Below, in pieces: positions 1 to 10,356 of a stretch of DNA of 56,646 nt (position 1 is its first letter; each line of letters opens with the position of its first letter). The notes under the pieces are model-generated. The model worked only from the letters and a program-made list of their open reading frames with translations. It was not told where the DNA came from and did not search any database. Both the position numbers and the translations under genes were made by a program. Source of the stretch: Lacisediminihabitans sp. (lineage in GTDB: Bacteria > Actinomycetota > Actinomycetes > Actinomycetales > Microbacteriaceae); assembly GCA_025362355.1 (NCBI GenBank), contig JANYGT010000030.1:1-56646 (forward strand). Reading direction: 5' to 3'.

Positions 1-32
1 AGCTCGGCAACCGAAGCTTCCTTGTTCGCCAT
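1..32 (-). CDS. rplJ: 50S ribosomal protein L10, N-terminal fragment (runs off window)
   Basis: Minus strand reads ATG GCG AAC AAG GAA GCT TCG GTT GCC GAG (MANKEASVAE), the typical L10 start, preceded by AGGAG RBS; L10-type leader directly upstream. Confidence 0.8.
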   Translation of the reverse strand, partial: MANKEASVAE

Positions 33-108
33 GTGGCTCCTAGGTGGATTGGTGGTGCGTAGTGTCGTGCGCTTCGGGCCACCGAGTTCGCCCGGCCTCA
101 TCACGGGA

Positions 109-300
109 GAAAACAAAAAAAGCTCCGGCGCAAGCGCACGGAGCCAAGCCACGGAGAGTAATCTCCGGGGGTGTTCTCAATACACCTGCGCAGGCTTTCG
201 TCGCATCCCGTAAGGGGCACTGGCGAACCTTGGATCGGAACTGCTCTTCATTACTGAATTACGGTGAACCGATAACCGGCGGTCTTTGGCTTCACTTAGA
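109..300 (-). ncRNA. L10-type rplJ leader / autoregulatory attenuator RNA
   Basis: Minus-strand RNA between a hypothetical gene and the rplJ start, with CCAAAGACCGCCGGT, GCCTGCGCAGGTGTATTGAGAACACC hairpin elements and a terminal hairpin plus U-tract. 5' end uncertain. Confidence 0.65.
110..144 (-). terminator. Intrinsic terminator/attenuator upstream of rplJ
   Basis: Minus: GCTCCG-T-GCGC-TT-GCGC-CGGAGC followed by TTTTTTTGTTTT. Confidence 0.8.
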
Positions 301-404
301 GTACGGGACGCAGCGGCCGCTGTGCAAATCCGCGGTGCAAATCCGCGGTGCCGGCTCCGTCGGTGCGAGGCTGTCTCGGGGACCGAACTGACTCCGCAGT
401 TCGC

Positions 405-1229
405 CTAGGGAGACTTCTTCACAGCAGGCTTCTTCGCTGCGGGAATCACCGGCACCGCAACCGCGACAACGGCAGCGGCCTCGGTGACGAGCGGTGGACC
501 AGAGGCGGTAGCGGGCTCCGCCATCGGTGCAACTTTCGCCCTGAGCCGCCGACGACGGTCGGGAAGCAGCACAAACACGGCGAGTACCACCACGACGATG
601 CCGAGCACGACTACCGCGACCAGCAGCCCGAGGTTCGGTGCGGATTCCGCCGTCACCGGTGCGACAAGCGAGAACTGCCGCTGATAGCCGGCCGGTGTGG
701 TCGCGGCGGAGACACCGGACGAGCCGGTCACGAGCGGCGTGACCGTGGTGCCATCGGTGGCCAACCAGGCAGAGCGGGCGTCGTCCCGGATGATGAGTGT
801 GCCCGTCGGGGCTGTGCCGAGAGCGGTCGCGAGCGCGCGCCCTGGTGAGAAGTCCGCGAGTTCCGCCTGGTCGCTGGCGGGATTGATCCACACCGTCGCG
901 ACTCCCGCGATCGTGCCATCCGCTGCCGTCACTGTCGCAACCCAGTTATTGGTGAGCCTGGTCGGTTCGTCGGTCTTCGCCCCGGACAGAAAAGCGGTGG
1001 TCCAGGTCAGAACTCGGTGGATGCCTCCCACCTTTGTCGCACTGTCAAACACCACTTCCGCTCCAGCTTTAGCCCCAAAAAGTTCGGCGAGACGAGGCGT
1101 AAGTTTGCTGGCGAAGTACTGGCCGACGTTCTCGGGAACGCGCGGTTCGTCGAGGGCGTTGGCTGCGGAACCCGTCGCGAAAACGACCGCCGTGGCCAAC
1201 ACGACCACGGCGATGGCCTTTCTAAGCAT
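405..1229 (-). CDS. Secreted/membrane-anchored hypothetical protein
   Basis: 274 aa; N-terminal signal peptide, C-terminal TM helix (LGLLVAVVVLGIVVVVLAVFVLL) and basic tail. Confidence 0.75.
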   Translation of the reverse strand: MLRKAIAVVVLATAVVFATGSAANALDEPRVPENVGQYFASKLTPRLAELFGAKAGAEVVFDSATKVGGIHRVLTWTTAFLSGAKTDEPTRLTNNWVATVTAADGTIAGVATVWINPASDQAELADFSPGRALATALGTAPTGTLIIRDDARSAWLATDGTTVTPLVTGSSGVSAATTPAGYQRQFSLVAPVTAESAPNLGLLVAVVVLGIVVVVLAVFVLLPDRRRRLRAKVAPMAEPATASGPPLVTEAAAVVAVAVPVIPAAKKPAVKKSP

Positions 1230-2073
1230 GATTGCGCCAGGAATGTTCTGGCGCGAACCCGAGCAACCGACGAGCCTTGTCGATGGACAGCAGGCTTTCG
1301 TGCTCCCCGAGTTCGCGGGTGAGGCGGGTGGAGGGAAAGACCTCGGCGGCGAGACTTGCGCTCGACCGCGACATCACGGTGTCCGAGGCTGCGATGATAT
1401 ATGCCTCGAAGCCGGGCTTCGCGAGAGTCAGCGCGCGCTCGACGGCCTGGGCGCCATCCCTGGCATCGATGTAGCCCCAGAGATTCCACTTGCGGATTGC
1501 GGCATCCGCATCGAATGAACGGAACGGCGCGTAGTCGGCGACCTCCATCACATTAGAGAACCGAAGGGCGGCGATGCTCAACTCGGGATCCCAGCGCACC
1601 AGCTTCTGAGCAAGCTGCTCTTCGAGGTGCTTCGTGACGGAGTAGATGCTCTCGGGTCGGGTGTCATAGTCCTCGTCCACCGGAATGTAGGGCGGCGGGG
1701 TCTCGAATGGGATGCCGAGCACGGTCTCGCTCGAGGCATACACGATCGTTTTAATGCCGGCCCGCCGTGCACCCTGGAACACGTTGAAGGTGGCCGACAT
1801 GTTGTTGTGGAAGGTCTCGGAGTCCGGCAGGATGCCGCCGGCCGGTGCCGCGGCCAGATGCACAACCGCATCGAGACCGTCGTGACGGTCGTTAATGCCG
1901 AACAGGGCATCCACGGTCTGGCCATAGTCGGTGAAATCGACCCGAGTGAATCCGGGGCCGCGTTCGCCGACCACGTCGAGGGCATGGACGTTATTTCCGG
2001 AGTCGAGGAGACGCTGGACCACGGCGCGCCCTAATTTTCCACTTGCACCTGTCACAGCAATTCGCACGGTATT
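1222..2073 (-). CDS. NAD-dependent epimerase/dehydratase (extended SDR)
   Basis: Rossmann motif VTGASGKLG, YSVTKHLEE active-site-like motif. Start near MLGNTVRIAVTG; approximate. Confidence 0.85.
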   Translation of the reverse strand, partial: NTVRIAVTGASGKLGRAVVQRLLDSGNNVHALDVVGERGPGFTRVDFTDYGQTVDALFGINDRHDGLDAVVHLAAAPAGGILPDSETFHNNMSATFNVFQGARRAGIKTIVYASSETVLGIPFETPPPYIPVDEDYDTRPESIYSVTKHLEEQLAQKLVRWDPELSIAALRFSNVMEVADYAPFRSFDADAAIRKWNLWGYIDARDGAQAVERALTLAKPGFEAYIIAASDTVMSRSSASLAAEVFPSTRLTRELGEHESLLSIDKARRLLGFAPEHSWRNHA

Positions 2074-2101
2074 TCCTAACATCTGGGGTGCGACCAGTCT
2101 G

Positions 2102-3595
2102 TCATCCCGACGCGAGATCCACTGCGCGAACAAGAGGCAGGATGACGCGGAAGCAGGTATTGCCCGGCTCGCTCTGCACGTCTACCCTGCCACCGTGACC
2201 CTCGACGACGGCAGCCACGATCGCGAGTCCGAGTCCGGTGCTGCCCGCAGCGCGCGAGCGGGAGCCGTCACCGCGTGCGAAGCGTTCGAACAGCACGGGC
2301 TGCAGGTTCAGAGGGATGCCGGGGCCATCATCGGTCACGGTCACGACTGCGTTCGAGCCCTCGATCACGACAGCCGTGACGACGTCGGTTCCCGCGGGGG
2401 TGTGGACTCTGGCGTTGGCGAGAATATTGGCGACAACCTGGTGTAGGCGCGCATCATCCCCGTCGATCACCACCGGTTCATCGGGCATGTCGAGCGACCA
2501 TCCGTGCTCGGGACCGGCGGCGTGGGAATCGCTTACCGCGTCGATGAGGAGCCGGGAGAGGTCGACCGGATCGCTTTCGAGATCGCGCCCCTCGTCGAGA
2601 CGAGCGAGCAGAAGCAGGTCTTCGACGAGCGAAGTCATGCGCGTCGCTTCGGACTCGACCCGGCCAAGCGAGTGCACGACATCCTCGGGCAGGTCGTGGT
2701 TGCCCCGACGGGTGAGCTCGGCGTACCCGCGGATCGCCGCAAGCGGCGTACGCAGCTCGTGACTCGCGTCTGCCACGAACTGCCGCACTTTGTTCTCGCT
2801 GGCCTGGCGAGCGGTGAGGGCGGATGCCACGTGCCCGAGCATTCGATTGAGTGCGGCCCCGACCTGGCCGACCTCCGTTCGCGGATCGGCGTCCTCGTCG
2901 GGAACCCGCACCCCGAGGGCTACCTCGCCGCGGTCGAGCGGAAGCTCGGCGACGCGAGTAGCCGTTGAGACGACCCGTTCAAGCGGTCGGAGGGCTACTC
3001 GCACGATCCAGCGAGCCAGGAATGCCGCGAGCACGAGCCCGGCTGCGGTGACAATGGCGATGATCAGACCCAGTTGCAGCAGCGTGGTCTGCAGCTCGCC
3101 AAGGGGAAGCGCGGTGACGACGCGGACGCCGCTCGCGTACTCGACAGCGACGGCGCGGAAGCTGCCGAGACCATTCCCGAGATCCACTGTGGTCGCGACG
3201 CCCGTGGACGGCACTCTCGCAAGTGGCCCGCTCTGGGCGGCCGACAGATCCTGGAGCGATCCGCTCTGGTCCTTTTGGACGCCGGCGACGGTCGTGCCGA
3301 AAATAATCCCGATTACCGTATCCGGAGCCTGGCGGTCGATGGTCTGGCGCAACTGCTGCCTGGTGAAGGTTTCGGACTGCGCGTCCCCTGGCCGACTGCT
3401 GGGAGGACCGAAGCCGGTCTGGGAGCGTCCGTTGGCCGCGTTGAGCTGGCCATCCAGCCGGTTCGTGAGAAAGCCCTGCAGCGCAAGCACGCTGATCGAG
3501 CCGATCACGATGGCGACCGCGGCTAGCAGGCCGAGGACGGCCAGCATCAATCGCCGCCGAAGCGACCAGGGCGCGCGGGTGGTGACGGAGGTCAT
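2102..3595 (-). CDS. Sensor histidine kinase (HAMP, HisKA, HATPase)
   Basis: FVADASHELRTPLAAIRGYAEL H-box; GLGLAIVAAVVEGHGG G-box; two TM helices. Confidence 0.95.
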   Translation of the reverse strand: MTSVTTRAPWSLRRRLMLAVLGLLAAVAIVIGSISVLALQGFLTNRLDGQLNAANGRSQTGFGPPSSRPGDAQSETFTRQQLRQTIDRQAPDTVIGIIFGTTVAGVQKDQSGSLQDLSAAQSGPLARVPSTGVATTVDLGNGLGSFRAVAVEYASGVRVVTALPLGELQTTLLQLGLIIAIVTAAGLVLAAFLARWIVRVALRPLERVVSTATRVAELPLDRGEVALGVRVPDEDADPRTEVGQVGAALNRMLGHVASALTARQASENKVRQFVADASHELRTPLAAIRGYAELTRRGNHDLPEDVVHSLGRVESEATRMTSLVEDLLLLARLDEGRDLESDPVDLSRLLIDAVSDSHAAGPEHGWSLDMPDEPVVIDGDDARLHQVVANILANARVHTPAGTDVVTAVVIEGSNAVVTVTDDGPGIPLNLQPVLFERFARGDGSRSRAAGSTGLGLAIVAAVVEGHGGRVDVQSEPGNTCFRVILPLVRAVDLASG

Positions 3596-4380
3596 CCCAC
3601 GGCCTTGATCATGTAACCGACTCCGCGCACGGTATGGATCATCGAGGTCTCCCCCGCGTCGATCTTCTTGCGCAGGTAGGAGATGTAGATCTCGACGATG
3701 CTTGACCGGCCTCCGAAGTCATAGCTCCATACCCGGTCGAGGATCTGCGCTTTGCTCATCACCCGGCGAGGATTTCGCATGAGGAAGCGCAACAGCTCGA
3801 ACTCGGTGGCGGTCAACTCGATGAGACGGCCGCCGCGGTGTACCTCGTAGCTCTCCTCGTCGAGCACCAGGTCACCGACGCGCAGCAGCGGGTCCGCGAA
3901 GTCCGAGACGACAACGGTGGACCGGCGGATGAGTCCGCGCAGCCGGGCGACGAGTTCTTCGAGGCTGAATGGCTTGGTGACGTAATCGTCACCGCCGGCA
4001 GTGAGGCCGGCGATGCGGTCGTCGAGCGCATCCTTCGCGGTGAGGAAGAGGATGGGCGTATCCTGCCCGTCATCCCGCAGGCGCTTGAGCACCTGGAGGC
4101 CATCGATATCGGGCAGCATCACGTCGAGCACGACGACATCCGGCTGGAACTCGCGAATGAGTTGGATGGCGGTGCGCCCCTCGGCTGCGGTCTTCACGTC
4201 CCAGCCCTCGTAGCGCAGCGCCATCCTGAGCAGGTCGCTGAGCATCGCCTCGTCATCGACGACGACGACCCGCACCGGGGAACCGTCTGCACGGCGAAGC
4301 TTCGGGCCCGCGGCGGGAACAGATGAGCTGTCGTTGTGTAAGGTCACACTCCCTACTATTGCTAGTTTGCTATGAATCAC
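3592..4380 (-). CDS. OmpR-family response regulator
   Basis: VVLDVMLPDIDGLQVLK receiver domain and winged-helix C-terminus; 4-bp overlap with the kinase. Confidence 0.95.
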   Translation of the reverse strand: MIHSKLAIVGSVTLHNDSSSVPAAGPKLRRADGSPVRVVVVDDEAMLSDLLRMALRYEGWDVKTAAEGRTAIQLIREFQPDVVVLDVMLPDIDGLQVLKRLRDDGQDTPILFLTAKDALDDRIAGLTAGGDDYVTKPFSLEELVARLRGLIRRSTVVVSDFADPLLRVGDLVLDEESYEVHRGGRLIELTATEFELLRFLMRNPRRVMSKAQILDRVWSYDFGGRSSIVEIYISYLRKKIDAGETSMIHTVRGVGYMIKAVG

Positions 4381-4544
4381 CTATGACACACCCCAAACTC
4401 GCCTGAACCCCGACCACTCCTGAACAGCAACCACTGATGAGCACGCGATTTCGCCGACGCTCTGCGCTGAGGTAGCGCGAAACTCTGGGAAGCCGGATAG
4501 CCGATCCATACGATTCTCGTAGGTTCAAGAATCACTCTTGGCAC

Positions 4545-5180
4545 ATGACCGAAAACACAGAACCACAGGATCGCAAGAATTCCGACGAGGCCGAGACGGT
4601 GCCAACCGAGCTCACAGCCGAGAGCCCGCCAGCGCCAGCGCCGCCGGCTCCCGGTCCGCCGGCGGTCGTCGCGCCCGCGGCGGCTCCCGCACGCAGCGGA
4701 ATCACGCGCTGGCTCGTGCCCGCCATCGCCCTGGTAGGTGTGGCGATGATCGCACTTCTCGGTGGCATCCTCATCGGCCAGCACACCGGAGGGCCGGAAC
4801 GGGCCGGCGACTTCACCCGATCGGGTAGCCAGTCGCAGAACGGACAGGGCCCGCGCGGTGAAGGGGGTCAACAGGATCGGCCTGGGCAGCTGGGCAAGGT
4901 CACTCGACCCGGAGCCCTCGGCGGTCTCACCGCCGGCACGATCCAGTCGATCGATGGCGACACCATCATCGTGAAGCTTCTCGACGATTCGACCGTTACC
5001 GTGAAGACCACCACTTCGACCAAGGTCACGAAAACCGCGGAGAGTAGTGTCTCTGACCTTAAAGCGGGTGAAACCCTGATGGTGCGCGGGGAGAAAGACG
5101 CTAGCGGCAGCGTCTCGGCGACATCCATCTCCGAGGGTGCGAACAGGTTCTTCGGAGCTCGGCCAGGCGCGAACGACTAG
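4545..5180 (+). CDS. Membrane-anchored DUF5666-like protein
   Basis: Pro/Ala-rich N-terminus, one TM helix, then GTIQSIDGDTIIVKLLDDSTVTVKTTTSTKV...LKAGETLMVRGEKDASGSVSATSISEG. Confidence 0.75.
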   Translation: MTENTEPQDRKNSDEAETVPTELTAESPPAPAPPAPGPPAVVAPAAAPARSGITRWLVPAIALVGVAMIALLGGILIGQHTGGPERAGDFTRSGSQSQNGQGPRGEGGQQDRPGQLGKVTRPGALGGLTAGTIQSIDGDTIIVKLLDDSTVTVKTTTSTKVTKTAESSVSDLKAGETLMVRGEKDASGSVSATSISEGANRFFGARPGAND

Positions 5181-5225
5181 CCAGTTGTCTTGTCTGAAAA
5201 CGCAGGAACCGGAGTGGAGCGGCGC

Positions 5226-6242
5226 TCAACCCTGATTGCTGAAGGCGGCGTCGAAGGACGCCGTCGGCAGCTCCCAGAGCAACGCCCGCACGAAGCCTAC
5301 GGCTTCGGCCGCGCCGTGCAGCCGATCCATGCCGGCATCCTCCCACTCCACCGAGATAGGGCCGCCGTAGCCGATGGACCGCAGCGCCCGGAACGAGTCC
5401 TCCCACGGCACATCCCCGTGCCCGGTGGAGACGAAGTCCCAGCCGCGGTGAGGGTCTCCCCACGGCAGGTGCGACCCGAGGATGCCGTATCGGCCGTTGG
5501 GCGTGCGCAGTCGGGTGTCCTTGCAGTCGACGTGATAGATGCGATCGGCAAACTCCGTGATGAAGGACACCGGATCGATGCCCTGCCACATCATGTGGCT
5601 CGGATCCCAGTTGAAGCCGAAAGCCGCTCGATGCTCGATGGCCTCGAGTGAACGCACGCTCGACCAGTAGTCGTAGGCGATCTCCGAGGGGTGCACTTCG
5701 TGGGCAAACCGCACCCCCTCCGAGTCGAACACGTCGAGGATCGGGTTCCACCGGTCGGCGAAGTCTTTGTAGCCGGCTTCGATCACCGAGGCCGGCACCG
5801 GAGGGAACATTGCAACGTACTGCCAAATCTTCGAGCCGGTGAAGCCAACGACGGTGTCGATGCCCATCTTGCGGGCGACCACCGCGGTGAGCTTCAGTTC
5901 CTCCGCCGCACGCCGACGCACGCCCTCGGGATCGCCATCCCCCCAGACCGCGGGGCGGATAATCGCCTGGTGACGGAAGTCGATCGGATCGTCGCAGACG
6001 GACTGGCCGGTGAGGTGATTGGAGATGGCCCACGCTTTCAGTCCGTAGCGATCGAGGATATCGAGCCGCCCCTGAAGATAGGCGTCGTCTGCGGCGGCAC
6101 GGGCAATATCGAGATGCTCTCCGGATGCCGCGATCTCGAGCCCGTCGTAACCCCATTCCGACGCGAGGCAAGCCACCTCCTCGAGAGTGAGGTCGGCCCA
6201 CTGGCCGGTGAAGAGTGTCACGGGATGAGTAGAGGCGGTCAT
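5226..6242 (-). CDS. Sugar phosphate isomerase/epimerase (xylose isomerase-like TIM barrel)
   Basis: ORF MTASTHPVTLFTGQWADLTLEEVA...; AFGFNWDPSHMMWQGID and HVDCKDTRLR motifs. Confidence 0.88.
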   Translation of the reverse strand: MTASTHPVTLFTGQWADLTLEEVACLASEWGYDGLEIAASGEHLDIARAAADDAYLQGRLDILDRYGLKAWAISNHLTGQSVCDDPIDFRHQAIIRPAVWGDGDPEGVRRRAAEELKLTAVVARKMGIDTVVGFTGSKIWQYVAMFPPVPASVIEAGYKDFADRWNPILDVFDSEGVRFAHEVHPSEIAYDYWSSVRSLEAIEHRAAFGFNWDPSHMMWQGIDPVSFITEFADRIYHVDCKDTRLRTPNGRYGILGSHLPWGDPHRGWDFVSTGHGDVPWEDSFRALRSIGYGGPISVEWEDAGMDRLHGAAEAVGFVRALLWELPTASFDAAFSNQG

Positions 6243-7360
6243 ACAGTCTCCTTCGATGGGGGGCGAACCAGTAGCGGTCGAACGCTTAGCTCCACGGGCA
6301 CTGGTCCGGGGTTCACGGTGGGATCGTGAAGCAAGCATGCCACCGATCGAAAGGGCTCCGCCGACTCGAATGAGGTCGGTCCAAGCGGCGGCTCGATCAC
6401 AGAGCAGGCTTCGAACGCGTGGGCACAGCGCGGGTGAAAGTTACATCCAGTGGGCAGTTTCATGAGGTCGGGAGGAAAACCAGGGATGCCCCCGAGCTCC
6501 CGGCGCGGGCCGTGCAGCGGCGGGAATGAGTGCAGAAGCCCGGCGGTGTAGGGGTGTCGCGGCATCCGATAGACCTCATCCGCGCTGGCATCCTCCACGA
6601 TCTTGCCCGCGTACATGATTGCAATCCGGTCGGCGAGTTCCAGTAGCAGCGAGACATCGTGGGTGATGAAGATCACAGAGAAACCGAGTTCGTTCTTGAG
6701 GCTCATGATCTGCTCGACGATCTGGCGCTGCATCACCACATCGAGCGCCGTCGTCGGCTCATCCATGATCACGACCTCTGGCTCGAGGGCGAGCGCCATC
6801 GCGATCATCACCCGCTGGCGCATGCCGCCCGAGAGCTGATGCGGATAGCTACCGAGCCGGTCCTTCGGGATGCCGACCATCTCGAGCAACTCGAGCGCAC
6901 GCACCCGCGCCTGTTCGCGGAAGCCACGCGGCGAGTGGGCAGTGATACCGTCCATCAGCTGCCTGCCGATCGTGTACACCGGATTGAGGGAGTTCATCGA
7001 TCCCTGGAAGACGATCGCGGTGTCCTTCCAGCGCTGGGCGCGAAGTTGGGCATCGGTCATGGTGAGGAGATCACCACCGTGGCCGTCGCGCGAACTGGTG
7101 AAGAGCACCTCACCGCCGGTAACCACCCCTGGCGGGGGCAGCAGGCGGGTCGCCGCATAGGCGAGGGTGGACTTGCCGCATCCGCTTTCCCCCGCGAGCC
7201 CGAGGACCTCGCCGGCGTGCAGGGTGAGACTCACGTCGTGAAGCGCGTGAACCGCGTTGTTGTCGTAGCCGTAGTCCACCGACAGGTTCCTGATCGACAG
7301 CACGGGCTGACGATGGGAGGCGGATACCGCGGACCGACCAACTTCAGTTGTCAGTGTCAT
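6239..7360 (-). CDS. Oligopeptide/dipeptide-type ABC transporter ATP-binding protein (DppD/OppD-like)
   Basis: GESGCGKSTLAYA Walker A, LSGGMRQRVMIAMAL signature, C-terminal GCNFHPRCAHAFEAC. Confidence 0.93.
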   Translation of the reverse strand: MTLTTEVGRSAVSASHRQPVLSIRNLSVDYGYDNNAVHALHDVSLTLHAGEVLGLAGESGCGKSTLAYAATRLLPPPGVVTGGEVLFTSSRDGHGGDLLTMTDAQLRAQRWKDTAIVFQGSMNSLNPVYTIGRQLMDGITAHSPRGFREQARVRALELLEMVGIPKDRLGSYPHQLSGGMRQRVMIAMALALEPEVVIMDEPTTALDVVMQRQIVEQIMSLKNELGFSVIFITHDVSLLLELADRIAIMYAGKIVEDASADEVYRMPRHPYTAGLLHSFPPLHGPRRELGGIPGFPPDLMKLPTGCNFHPRCAHAFEACSVIEPPLGPTSFESAEPFRSVACLLHDPTVNPGPVPVELSVRPLLVRPPSKETV

Positions 7361-8280
7361 GACATGCCTTTCTTCGCCGAGGCCTCACCACGGTACACCG
7401 GCGTGAATCCGATGCGCGCCCGGATCTTCTTGCGACGGAGGATTCCGGCGCTGGCGGCGGTGTTGCGCAGCCGAGGATTCACGAATTCGTCGATGCCAAA
7501 GTTGATGAGCGTGAGAGAGGTGCCGACCGCGGCGATGCAGAGCCCCGCCGGCACAAACCACCACCAGGCGCCCTGCACGAGCGCCTGGCTGGACTGCGCC
7601 CAAAACAGCACGGTTCCCCAGTTCCAGGTGGAGATACTCGTGACACCAATGAACGCGAGCGTCACCTCGCTGAGGATCGCGAAGATCACCGTTCCGATGA
7701 ATCCCGAGGCGATCACGGCGGTGAGGTTGGGCATGATCTCGAAGAAGATGATGCGCCACATCGGTTCTCCATTGGCTCGTGCCGCCTCCACGAAGTCGCG
7801 ATTACGCAGCGAGAGCGTCTGCGCTCGCAGCACGCGCGCGCCCCAAGCCCAGCCGGTGAGGGCGATCACCAGGGCGATCGTGAGACCCCCGGCAGAGGGC
7901 AGCAGTCCCGCGATGATGATGATCAGTGGCAACGCCGGAATCACCAGGAACACGTTGGAGATGAGCGAGAGAACCTCGTCACCGAGACCCCCAAGGAAGC
8001 CGGAGGTCACGCCGACGATCACCGAGATGATAGTCGCGAGGATGCCGGCGACGAGGCCGACCACCATCACGCCCTGCGTGCCGACGATGAGCTGGGAGAG
8101 GATGTCCTGGCCGGTATTGGTCGTGCCGAGCCAGTGCGCCGGGGAGGGCGGCTGCAACGAATCGGGGCCGACTTTACTGGGGTTGTAGGGCGCGATCCAC
8201 GGCCCGATGATCGCGATCAGCACGAAGAACGCGAGGATGATCATGCCAGCCAGTGCTTTCGGATTTCGTACGAGCGACAT
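7357..8280 (-). CDS. ABC transporter permease (DppC-like)
   Basis: Multi-TM, AARANGEPMWRIIFFEIMPN EAA loop; APYNPSKVGPDSLQPPSPAHWLGTTNTGQD. Confidence 0.93.
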   Translation of the reverse strand: MSLVRNPKALAGMIILAFFVLIAIIGPWIAPYNPSKVGPDSLQPPSPAHWLGTTNTGQDILSQLIVGTQGVMVVGLVAGILATIISVIVGVTSGFLGGLGDEVLSLISNVFLVIPALPLIIIIAGLLPSAGGLTIALVIALTGWAWGARVLRAQTLSLRNRDFVEAARANGEPMWRIIFFEIMPNLTAVIASGFIGTVIFAILSEVTLAFIGVTSISTWNWGTVLFWAQSSQALVQGAWWWFVPAGLCIAAVGTSLTLINFGIDEFVNPRLRNTAASAGILRRKKIRARIGFTPVYRGEASAKKGMS

Positions 8281-8281
8281 C

Positions 8282-9262
8282 TCAGGCCTCCTGTCGGGTG
8301 CGCGGATCGAGGAACGCGTAGGCGAAGTCGGCCACCATATTGGCCACGAGCACCGACAGCGTGATGATCAGGAACACCCCCTGCATGAGCGGATAGTCCT
8401 TCGATCCGATGGCCTGGAACAGCACATAGCCGATCCCTGGATAGGAGAACACCATCTCGGTGACGAGGGTGCCACCGACGATGAAACCGAGCGAGAGTGC
8501 GAAGCCCGAAATGCTCGGGAGCACGGCGTTGCGTGCCGCATAGCCAAACATCACCCGGCGCTCTGGGAGCCCCTTCGCCTGCGCCACGGTCACATAGTCC
8601 TCAGACGAGACGGTCACCATCATGTTGCGCATTCCGAGGATCCATCCAGCCACAGAACTCAGCACGATCGTGAGAGCGGGAAGAGCCGCGTGGTAAATCG
8701 CCGACCCGATGAACTCCAGCGAGAACGACGGAAGCAACCCTCCGTCATATCCACCGGATGCGGGGAAGATCGGCAGCGCGACCCCGAAGATCGCGATGGC
8801 GATCAGGCCGAGCCAGAAGTAAGGAATTGCGGAGAAGAAGTTGGCAACGGGCAGCAGCGAGTCGAGCCAGGTACCGCGTCGCCAGCCGAGACCGACACCG
8901 GCGAGTGTGCCGAGCACGAATCCGAGGATCGTGGAAATGCCCACGAGCATGAGCGTCCACGGCAGCGACTGCACCATCACCTCGGCTACCGGGGTGGGGA
9001 AGTAGGTGAACGAGATGCCGAAGTCGCCGTGGAGCAGGTTGCCCCAATAGGTGAGGTAGTCCTGCCAGACGGTCGTATGGGTGTTGAGTCCGAACAGCAC
9101 TCGAAGGGAATCGATCGCATCGGTGGACAGGCGCCCATGGTACTTATTAATAAGGGATTGCACCGGGTCGCCGGGCAGAAGGCGCGGGATGAAGAAATTG
9201 AGAGTGATCGCCGCCCAGGCCGTGAAGAGGTAGAAGCCCATCCGGCGAAGCAGAAACCTCAT
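8282..9262 (-). CDS. ABC transporter permease (DppB-like)
   Basis: [60 protein letters not shown] loop. Confidence 0.92.
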   Translation of the reverse strand: MRFLLRRMGFYLFTAWAAITLNFFIPRLLPGDPVQSLINKYHGRLSTDAIDSLRVLFGLNTHTTVWQDYLTYWGNLLHGDFGISFTYFPTPVAEVMVQSLPWTLMLVGISTILGFVLGTLAGVGLGWRRGTWLDSLLPVANFFSAIPYFWLGLIAIAIFGVALPIFPASGGYDGGLLPSFSLEFIGSAIYHAALPALTIVLSSVAGWILGMRNMMVTVSSEDYVTVAQAKGLPERRVMFGYAARNAVLPSISGFALSLGFIVGGTLVTEMVFSYPGIGYVLFQAIGSKDYPLMQGVFLIITLSVLVANMVADFAYAFLDPRTRQEA

Positions 9263-10285
9263 TGGTGCACCCCGAACGCGGCCTCGCGCTCGAGCGTTGC
9301 GTCCTCGGCGTAGAGCCAGCAGCTGGCCTCCTGGCCGTCGTCGACGCTGAACGTGGGCGGCGTCGTGGTGAGGCAGCGCTCCATCGCGAACGGGCACCGC
9401 GGATGGAAGCGACACCCGCTCGGCGGGGTGATGAGGCTCGGCGGTTCGCCCTTCGCCGGGCGCGAATCGCGCCCGGTGAGCTGGTCGGGATCCGGTGCCG
9501 AGGCGATGAGCAGCCGCGTGTAGGGGTGGGCCGGATGTTGGGTGACCATCTCGCTCGGACCGCGCTCGATGATCTGACCCGCATACATCACCATCGTGGT
9601 GTCGGCGAAGTAACGGGCCGACGCGATGTCGTGGGTGATGTAAAGGATCGCGAGATCGAACTTCTCTTTCAGGTTTTGCAGAAGGTTCAATACCCCGATA
9701 CGGATGGAGACGTCGAGCATCGACACCGGCTCATCGGCGAGCAGCACCTGCGGCGTCGCTCCGAGCGCTCGCGCGATTGCCACGCGCTGGCGCTGGCCAC
9801 CGCTCAGCTCGTGGGGAAACTTGTCGAGGTAGCGCTCGGGCGGTGTGAGATCGACCTGGCTGAGCAGCCCGGTCAAAAGCTCAGCGCGCTCGGATTTCGT
9901 CATCCTTCGGATGATGGATGCTGATCGAACGCCCGAGCACATAGCGCACCGTGTGGATCGGGTTGAGCGAGGCGAAAGGATCCTGAAGGATCATCTGTAC
10001 GTTGCGCACGTACCCACGGAACCGTCGGCCGAAATGGGCCGAAACGGGAGTGCCGTTGAGACGGATGACACCGGAGGTTGCCGGCAGCAGTTGAGCGAGC
10101 AACCGGGCAACGGTGGACTTCCCTGACCCGGACTCGCCCACGAGCGCGACAACGGTGCCGCGCATCAGACGGGTGTCGATGCCGTCCACGGCGTGCACGA
10201 CCTGTCGGCGGCCGCGGCGGAGCGGAAAATGCTTGGTAAGGCCCACCGTTTCGAGAACGGGAGTCACTTCATCGTGAGGGGTCAT
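9259..10285 (-). pseudogene. DppF/OppF-like ABC ATPase split by a +1 frameshift
   Basis: Walker A half in ORF 9881-10285 ([14 protein letters not shown]), signature/Walker B half in ORF 9259-9942 ([16 protein letters not shown]). Removing one base from the A-run (plus-strand TTT at 9895-9897) yields [21 protein letters not shown]. Confidence 0.8.
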
Positions 10286-10356
10286 ACGGGTCCTGGTCCG
10301 TTGGAGGTGGGGGCCGGCCGCCGCGCGTTGCGCAGCGGCCGGCCGGTCGAAGGTTG

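Noticed and set aside
4545-5180. DUF5666-like protein as an OB-fold nickel/RND component
   Set aside because: Similarity is limited to a short beta-rich repeat; no RND neighbours.
6659-8188. 509-aa plus-strand ORF
   Set aside because: Antisense to ABC ATPase and permease genes.
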